Of a DNA stretch of 12,336 nucleotides, positions 7,288 through 12,336 are shown piece by piece (within the stretch, counting starts at the first letter, position 1; the number at the start of each line of letters is the position of its first letter). The notes beneath the pieces are model-generated. The model saw only the letters and a program-made list of their open reading frames with translations. It had not been told where the DNA came from and searched no databases. The stretch is from an uncultured Prevotella sp. (lineage in GTDB: Bacteria > Bacteroidota > Bacteroidia > Bacteroidales > Bacteroidaceae), in assembly GCA_900547085.1 (NCBI GenBank), contig URFI01000048.1:1-12336 (forward strand), read 5' to 3'. The translations under genes were made by a program, and so were the position numbers.

Positions 7288-8208
7288 TCAATTGTTAATG
7301 TTAATGTCAATCATGTATGCCTCACCTGCAGGAGTAGAGAAGACGATCTTATCGCCTTTCAACGTTGCATAGGGGTACATGGCGATTACAGAATCATTAG
7401 TTAAGACTTGCTCTTGTCCGCTTAATGATTTGGCTACGATAGAAGAGGCATAAACATATTCACCATCATCTTGATCGTTCATACCAATTACAACGTTGTT
7501 ATTGTACCAGCGAGGAGCACGCAGTGTACCCAGAGATTTGAGATTTGAACCATTCATGTCGCAAACAAAGGCACCAACGCCACAAACATAGTAGAGGGCT
7601 TTGGTACCATCAGGCGAAACAGAAGGCCAAATGTAGCTGAATTGCTTTCCATTGGGCGTGAAAACTTGTGTCTTTCCGCCTTTAGTAATCAGCAATTGAC
7701 GATTTTTAATTGACAACGTAGGCATCTCAAAGCGCTTGACGGCATTGGGTTGTAGACGAGTTAGCTTTTGTTTGTTGTCTTTGACAACAGAAATAGTTGC
7801 TCCACCAATTGAATAACCTTGCAGGTTGCGCGAAGGTTTCACAAGCTGTTGCGTCTTACCTGTAGATAAATCAATAGCGTTCAAACTCACGCGACGCAAA
7901 TTATTCTTGGAATAACTACTCTCAGGGTAAAGAATTTGTTTTCCATCATTGGAAATTTTAACGTTAAATCCTGTTCCTTTTCCTGATGTCAATTCCTGTG
8001 TTTTCCCTGTACTTAAATCGAACTTTACAAGACCGTTGTTGGAGGCTGTGGACAAAAGGATATAATCTCCCACGGGACTTAGCCCAACAACTGATTTTGT
8101 AGGTCCATTCGGAAGGTCGATCTTCTTCATCGATCCTACCTTCAACACCTGCGCTTGCCCGATGAAGGGTAGACAGATGATACAAATTAGTAGCATTTTT
8201 CTTTTCAT
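7288..8208 (-). CDS. Secreted TolB/PD40-like beta-propeller protein
   Basis: A 306-residue protein with a signal peptide (MKRKMLLICIICLPFIGQAQ, cleavage probably after GQA) and no lipobox, so probably periplasmic or secreted. It is built of repeats resembling PD40/TolB propeller blades: SPVGDYILLSTASNNG, SNDGKQILYPES, SPDGTKALYYVCG and KGDKIVFSTPAGEAYMID, with DLSTGKTQ occurring twice. No enzyme motif is visible, so binding or scaffolding is likelier than catalysis; the ligand is unknown. The ATG at 8208 starts the signal peptide cleanly, whereas the TTG at 8232 would add eight residues before it. The gene ends 14 nt before the amidase start, so the two are almost surely cotranscribed, and a role in amidase function or product binding is inferred from position only. 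The 292-nt gap upstream is unusual for this operon. Confidence 0.75.
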   Translation of the reverse strand: MKRKMLLICIICLPFIGQAQVLKVGSMKKIDLPNGPTKSVVGLSPVGDYILLSTASNNGLVKFDLSTGKTQELTSGKGTGFNVKISNDGKQILYPESSYSKNNLRRVSLNAIDLSTGKTQQLVKPSRNLQGYSIGGATISVVKDNKQKLTRLQPNAVKRFEMPTLSIKNRQLLITKGGKTQVFTPNGKQFSYIWPSVSPDGTKALYYVCGVGAFVCDMNGSNLKSLGTLRAPRWYNNNVVIGMNDQDDGEYVYASSIVAKSLSGQEQVLTNDSVIAMYPYATLKGDKIVFSTPAGEAYMIDININN

Positions 8209-8500
8209 AATAGACAAATTAAAGTTAAACAATATAGATCTTAATCAATGGTTGTTTGTTCGTTTAATGACCATTGAGTTTTATTTTTTAAAATGGAATA
8301 TATAGATGGAAACAGATTTTTGTCGATAGTCTAAACCACCTTCCTCTATTTATCATCTATATAATTCAACTAAAGAACATTACTTTAGCATTAGATTTCA
8401 ATGGAAGCAATCGAGCTGTTGACATCAAATTGTCGAATAGTTCATGCGGCATTTCTGTCAGACAGTTCGGTTCATTCCACTTTATTATATATGGCCCTGC
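8209..8500 (-). other. 292-bp intergenic gap inside the operon
   Basis: No gene is seen. It holds a perfect 10-bp inverted repeat, TATATAGATG (8299-8308) and CATCTATATA (8354-8363), and smaller ones: CTAAAG/CTTTAG at 8370-8388, TCAATGG/CCATTGA at 8245-8277 and CTGTCTGACAG-type near 8456-8466. I found no exact TAnnTTTG box on the minus strand and no stem followed by a T-tract. It may hold an internal promoter, an mRNA-processing site or a structured spacer that tunes expression of the last two genes. Confidence 0.45.
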
Positions 8501-9973
8501 TTAGTTTCCATATTTTATCAAATCAGAAATTTTACTTTCGGCGTTGTTTTTTTCATTAACTGCCGTCACAAAATATGTTCCTGGTCGTGACAGTTTTACA
8601 CTGTTATCCTTCGTAGTGACTACCAGTTTTGCCATTCGTTTCGTTCCTGTACTCAAATAAACGGCATAATAGCAACCCGAAACAGCATCCCAATGAAGAA
8701 TGTCATTCATTATTGTGAGATTCTTAGGTGCATTGGGCAAAGTGGGTTTATCAACCAGCAAGTACGGCATTACTACCGGCTCTTTGTAGCGCTGCTTGAT
8801 GGCACTCATGATGTTTACAGGATTCGAAAAGAGATATTTAGCACTATAAAAGAGTCCACCCATCACTTTAGGATTTTCATCCGCAAGACGCATCTGCTTA
8901 GTCAGCTCAGAAGAGTTCATGTAAGCGGAGCCTTGCTTGCTGTCTCCAAACTTATATATTCCATATCCAATCACCAATTTAGACTTAGTAATCATATTAC
9001 TCCAGCGAGCCAGTCCCTTATCAAAATTATAGATTGAATTGCCTGTATGGAAATATAGTTGAGGGATAATCACGTCTACCCAACCTTCTTTTGACCATTT
9101 TGCAACATCAGCAAACATCAAATTCATGTTATTCTCAATGTTACCTCCAGGACCAATAGAAAACACCAAGTTCGGATTAGTACTCTTGATCATGTCATGA
9201 AGCTTTTTCACAACCTTATTGACATTATCTCTACGAAATTCTTCAATCGTATTAAAAGCCCGACCATACGTTGCATATTCGTTTTGGTCATTCATGCCTT
9301 CTCCACTGGAAAGATACGGGTAAAAATAATCGTCCATGTGAACGCCGTCAACGTTGTATTTGGTAATCAATTCCTTAACAATATTCACGATACGATCCTG
9401 AGCTGCAGGGAGAGCGGGATTATAAATGCGATATTTGTTATAGTCTTTCACAAGATTTGCAGGAATCTTCGAATCTAACTTCGGAAAAGATGTATCACTG
9501 CCTGTGCGTGTCGATATGCGATAAGGATTGATCCATGCATGAAAAGCAATGTTTCGCTTATGCGCTTCGTCAATTAAGAATCTCAAAATATCATACCCAG
9601 GATCAACACCTGCCTTTCCGGTAATGCTCTTACTCCATGATTCATATTGTGAATTGTAGTACGCATCAGCCATTCCTCTTACTTGGAAGAATACGGCATT
9701 GATATTGTTGTCCTTAAAAAGGTCTAAATATTTCAAGTATAATTCTTTCTGGGAAGCCTGATCATACTTCTCCATAGGCCAATCCAGTCCCCAAACCGTT
9801 GCCATCCATACACCTCTCAGTTCCTTTCGTGGAACAATAGGTTGCTCTGCTGTCGGTCCTGAAGGTGTAGGAGGCGGGGTTTTGCCCTTGTTGTGATCGT
9901 CTCTCTCTTCGTTACACGAAAAGAGAAACATCACAATAAAGGCAAAAAATATAAATCTATTTATTCTTTTCAT
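8501..9973 (-). CDS. DigH/GHL10-type glycosyl hydrolase lipoprotein
   Basis: A 490-residue lipoprotein of the GHL10 (DUF187/YddW) family. E. coli DigH in this family hydrolyses peptidoglycan glycan strands already stripped of peptides; a similar role here is inferred. The signal sequence ends in FLFSC with Cys20 as the lipidation site. The following NEERDD is an acidic stretch like Bacteroidetes surface-export signals, and a Pro-rich linker (about 31-48) leads to the catalytic TIM barrel (about 50-400). Family motifs include ELRGVWMATVWGLDWP (51-66), FFQVRG (95-100), HAWINPYR (145-152) and VDGVHMDDYFYPY (208-220), whose Asp214/Asp215 are the best candidate catalytic acids, then VIIPQLYF (301-308). 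A small FN3-like domain fills about 412-490. It starts 20 nt after the previous gene's stop. A different glycan substrate cannot be excluded. Confidence 0.88.
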   Translation of the reverse strand: MKRINRFIFFAFIVMFLFSCNEERDDHNKGKTPPPTPSGPTAEQPIVPRKELRGVWMATVWGLDWPMEKYDQASQKELYLKYLDLFKDNNINAVFFQVRGMADAYYNSQYESWSKSITGKAGVDPGYDILRFLIDEAHKRNIAFHAWINPYRISTRTGSDTSFPKLDSKIPANLVKDYNKYRIYNPALPAAQDRIVNIVKELITKYNVDGVHMDDYFYPYLSSGEGMNDQNEYATYGRAFNTIEEFRRDNVNKVVKKLHDMIKSTNPNLVFSIGPGGNIENNMNLMFADVAKWSKEGWVDVIIPQLYFHTGNSIYNFDKGLARWSNMITKSKLVIGYGIYKFGDSKQGSAYMNSSELTKQMRLADENPKVMGGLFYSAKYLFSNPVNIMSAIKQRYKEPVVMPYLLVDKPTLPNAPKNLTIMNDILHWDAVSGCYYAVYLSTGTKRMAKLVVTTKDNSVKLSRPGTYFVTAVNEKNNAESKISDLIKYGN

Positions 9974-9993
9974 TTCTAGCTGGTCGTAATATA

Positions 9994-11406
9994 TTAATCG
10001 TCCTCAGCTACCTTTACAGGGAATTCGCTGATAACAAATCCAGAATTGGCACGAGAAGCAAATATATACAGTTTACCATTCGCATCTTTTTCGATATAGT
10101 AATTTGTGTGCGTACCAGGAGCACCATTACCAGAACCGCCAAGTATAAATGAATATACTGGATTGTGATTCTCACCCTGATCAAATATCTCTAACGCTTC
10201 CTTAACAGTATTGCCTTTTGAAATATCGTAGACGGATAATGTCGGTGTTGCTTTACTTGCACCTCCCAATCCAGCTGAACAGGTAATCAAATAGCGTGAT
10301 TTGTTAAATGTAAAGATGCGAGGCGCAATCGATTCAACCGGGAAGTTCTCTCTTTTCATCGAGTAATTAACGGTCAAATTGGCATCGGTCAACATAATCG
10401 GAGTACGAATACCTGCCCAAAGATAGTTAGAAGTATTCTCAATTCTATGGATGCTGTTAAAGGTTGTCACATCCATTTTGTGAGGAATCACCAACGGATC
10501 ACTAATGGTTTTGAAATTCTTAACGGTAAATCGAAGAACTTCTTTGGCGCCATTGTCTGGGAAGAAAATGTATCCGTTACCGCTTTCATCAAGATTCAAT
10601 GTCATCGTGTCACCATGACGGTTGCCGGCACCCTCGATACTTCCAACATTAATATCTGCAATCAGCTCAGGTGCTGAGGTAGGAGTTTCATAATAGTAAA
10701 TCTTAAGTGGTGAAGCATGACCGCCAGAAAGCGAAGCGAGATAGATATGTCCCCCCGATAGAGCTCCTGTATTGTAAGGGAATGTTCCACCTGACACACC
10801 AGTCAAATCCAATTTAATTGGATTGATTTTTCCTTCTCTCAAGTCAGATACTTTCAACAAATGAGGTTTCGTATCACTCCTTGTGACTACCAACACATGC
10901 TCTCCGTCAAAGTCGGCACAGCGCGTTAACAAAGATTTATAGCTGTCGTAAACTTTGTCTCCAGAGAAGTTGTAAACAGAAGGCTTATCAAAGTCGGCTC
11001 CAAACACGGGAACCTTCTTTCTTATCTTCATGAAATAATCTTTATAGCGCTTTTGATTCATCACCCTGAGGATAAGCGTTTTATAGGTATCGACCTCATC
11101 CATAGAGAAATCAAAAACAGAATCTTTTAGATGCGCTCCCTGTGATAAAGTTGCTTCTACCCGCAAAGCAGAAAAGTTTGATTCTACTTCAAGCCTAGGG
11201 AAATTAATCATCTTATTTTCTTCATCTATCGTTCCTTCGACCACTCTGTTTCCATCAGGTCCAGCATTCAAGATTTTGATGGCAAGCAATTCGGTTTCAT
11301 AAGGATCAACCGTACTTGCCGGATAGTCCTCGTCGCAAGCTGTAAAAACATAACAGCAAAGCAACGCAATGACCATCAGTCCTAGATTATTAATATGTTT
11401 CATCAT
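9994..11406 (-). CDS. SusE-position surface lipoprotein with Ig-like and propeller-like domains (DUF5018/DUF4623-like)
   Basis: A 470-residue lipoprotein whose signal peptide ends in VFTAC (Cys24), followed by acidic DEDY, consistent with surface display. Residues about 38-130 resemble the Ig-like N-terminal domain of Bacteroidetes lipoproteins found after SusD (ELLAIKILNAG to DYFMKIRKK). About 135-466 is beta-rich and looks like a propeller, with blade-like segments such as GEHVLVVTRSDTKPHLLKVS, GALSGGHIYLASLSGG and GNGYIFFPDNGAKEVLRF. It resembles families I know as DUF5018/DUF4623, but I could not run a profile search, so that name is tentative. Lying 31 nt after SusD and 20 nt before the hydrolase, it occupies the SusE/SusF position, where proteins bind glycan at the surface. 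No catalytic motif is seen. Either of two adjacent ATGs could start it. Confidence 0.75.
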   Translation of the reverse strand: MMKHINNLGLMVIALLCCYVFTACDEDYPASTVDPYETELLAIKILNAGPDGNRVVEGTIDEENKMINFPRLEVESNFSALRVEATLSQGAHLKDSVFDFSMDEVDTYKTLILRVMNQKRYKDYFMKIRKKVPVFGADFDKPSVYNFSGDKVYDSYKSLLTRCADFDGEHVLVVTRSDTKPHLLKVSDLREGKINPIKLDLTGVSGGTFPYNTGALSGGHIYLASLSGGHASPLKIYYYETPTSAPELIADINVGSIEGAGNRHGDTMTLNLDESGNGYIFFPDNGAKEVLRFTVKNFKTISDPLVIPHKMDVTTFNSIHRIENTSNYLWAGIRTPIMLTDANLTVNYSMKRENFPVESIAPRIFTFNKSRYLITCSAGLGGASKATPTLSVYDISKGNTVKEALEIFDQGENHNPVYSFILGGSGNGAPGTHTNYYIEKDANGKLYIFASRANSGFVISEFPVKVAEDD

Positions 11407-11437
11407 AGTTTCTTATTTTATTAAAATACAAAAAATG

Positions 11438-12336
11438 TTAGTTCGCTGTTGATGGCCAGCCTTCAGTTTGTGTCAGCTGATAGCCTTTGTTTTTATAATC
11501 AACGATTTGGTTAGTGCCAATTGGGGCTAGATATGGATTCACATTTGGAAGATCCAGGAATGGGAATCGTGGTAAATTTTCTAATGGATAGAAGAATCCT
11601 ACCATCTCAGAACCGTTAGTTCCATCAAATGTCACCTTTTTACCATTAGCCTTCACCACGCGAATTTTCTTTGCATTGGCGGCTTTCAGTTGGTCTTTTG
11701 CTTCCTTAGGGAAATTAACCCAAGTACCTATCAATAAATCTTCGTTGGCCTCAGTGTCCATGTAATTGAGTTTGCCCCAACGACGAAGATCAATAATACG
11801 GGCATATTCAAATGCAAGTTCCATTCTGCGCTCGCGACGGATTTCCCACAACAATGGCGAAACCGATTTATCCCTGTTCGGATCTTGGTTGAGATTAGTT
11901 AACTGCATCGGGGCTGTTTTCTTTACACCTTTTGCAATGGCTTCTTCAGCCAAAGGACGATTGCGAATCTTATTAATAGAAATATCGATGTCGCTTTGCA
12001 TTACTGCGGGACCGCCCACTGTGGCATATTCTGCCTTTGCTTCAATCCAGTTCAATAAAACTTCAGCATATCTCATCACAGGGTAAGCTGTAACATTCTT
12101 TTCTCCCTGAAACTCTGCTGCCGGAGTTCCACCAGTTTTCAGATAATCCAAAGCTTGGCGTGGAATAAATTTAGTAATATACAGATAAGAACTTTTAGAC
12201 AAAGGTGTTGGAGCATCATAGAACGAAGCTTCAAAGCGCGAGTCACGAGTCTTTATCATGTTCTCCATAGAGAAATCTTTGGCGTTTTTAACATCAGAAG
12301 ACTGATAATCCTTGCCGTCTGTACAAATAAACGACT
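11438..12336 (-). CDS. SusD/RagB-like glycan-binding lipoprotein, C-terminal part (5' end beyond right edge)
   Basis: SusD proteins are surface lipoproteins that form the lid over a SusC transporter and present glycan to it. About 298 residues are visible; the frame stays open past the first internal Met (12268) to the window edge, reading FICTDGKDYQSSDVKN before it, so the start is outside. Family signs are YPVMRYAEVLLNWIEAKAE, a TPR-like helix, and the SusD hallmark WEIRRERRMELAFEYARIID followed by LRRWGKL. The C-terminal segment carries FFYPLENLPRFPFL and ends at a TAA 31 nt before the next gene. A SusC partner is expected just beyond 12336. SusD families bind many glycans, so the ligand must be inferred from the neighbouring amidase and DigH-type enzymes. 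Confidence 0.93.
   Translation of the reverse strand, partial: SFICTDGKDYQSSDVKNAKDFSMENMIKTRDSRFEASFYDAPTPLSKSSYLYITKFIPRQALDYLKTGGTPAAEFQGEKNVTAYPVMRYAEVLLNWIEAKAEYATVGGPAVMQSDIDISINKIRNRPLAEEAIAKGVKKTAPMQLTNLNQDPNRDKSVSPLLWEIRRERRMELAFEYARIIDLRRWGKLNYMDTEANEDLLIGTWVNFPKEAKDQLKAANAKKIRVVKANGKKVTFDGTNGSEMVGFFYPLENLPRFPFLDLPNVNPYLAPIGTNQIVDYKNKGYQLTQTEGWPSTAN

Noticed and set aside
7274..7291. TTG start at 7291 making the amidase overlap the upstream gene
   Set aside because: The ATG at 7273 directly begins a normal signal peptide; the extra six residues would only precede it.
8209..8232. TTG start at 8232 for the propeller protein
   Set aside because: The ATG at 8208 directly precedes a classic Lys-rich, hydrophobic signal peptide.
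8245..8277. TCAATGG/CCATTGA stem near the propeller gene as a terminator
   Set aside because: The stem is only 7 bp with a 19-nt loop, and the T-rich stretch follows on the plus strand, where no gene ends.
8693..9037. 114-codon plus-strand ORF
   Set aside because: It is antisense to the DigH/GHL10-type hydrolase, has no family resemblance and no promoter-like element.

Overview
The window looks like chromosomal DNA from a member of the Bacteroidales, most likely Prevotella or a close relative. The evidence is SusC/SusD-type genes, lipoproteins with acidic residues after the lipobox cysteine, a C-terminal type IX secretion (T9SS) sorting domain, and promoter -7 boxes of the TAnnTTTG type. All seven credible genes lie on the minus strand, so the biological order runs from high to low coordinates. 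No mobile elements, tRNA, rRNA or CRISPR arrays were seen.

Region 1 (12336 down to about 3383) is the distal part of a polysaccharide-utilisation-type operon. It begins with the C-terminal 298 residues of a SusD-like glycan-binding lipoprotein whose 5' end, and presumably its SusC partner, lie beyond the right edge. Next come a SusE-position surface lipoprotein with an Ig-like domain and a propeller-like region, a DigH/GHL10-type glycosyl hydrolase lipoprotein, a small secreted WD40/PD40-like beta-propeller protein, and a 1250-residue secreted N-acetylmuramoyl-L-alanine amidase ending in a T9SS sorting domain. Most junctions are 14 to 31 nt; one gap is 292 nt. A strong intrinsic terminator at 3383-3425 closes the unit.

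The enzymes suggest the target is peptidoglycan. An Amidase_3 enzyme strips stem peptides from murein. E. coli DigH, in the same family as the hydrolase here, cuts denuded murein glycan. SusCD would import the products. The substrate assignment is inference; no polysaccharide-specific glycosidase is present to contradict it.

Region 2 (2309-3157, with its own promoter near 3191-3198) is a BadF/BadG-type amino-sugar kinase homologue related to MurNAc/GlcNAc kinases. It would fit the same pathway, but its first phosphate-binding motif has lost the usual aspartate, so its activity is uncertain.

Region 3 (1590-2308) is a roughly 720-bp noncoding stretch rich in palindromes and inverted repeats. 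It leads into Region 4 (1-1589), the first 529 residues of another SusC-like TonB-dependent transporter that runs off the left edge and probably opens a second glycan-uptake locus. Several long ORFs in other frames are shadows of these genes and are not annotated.
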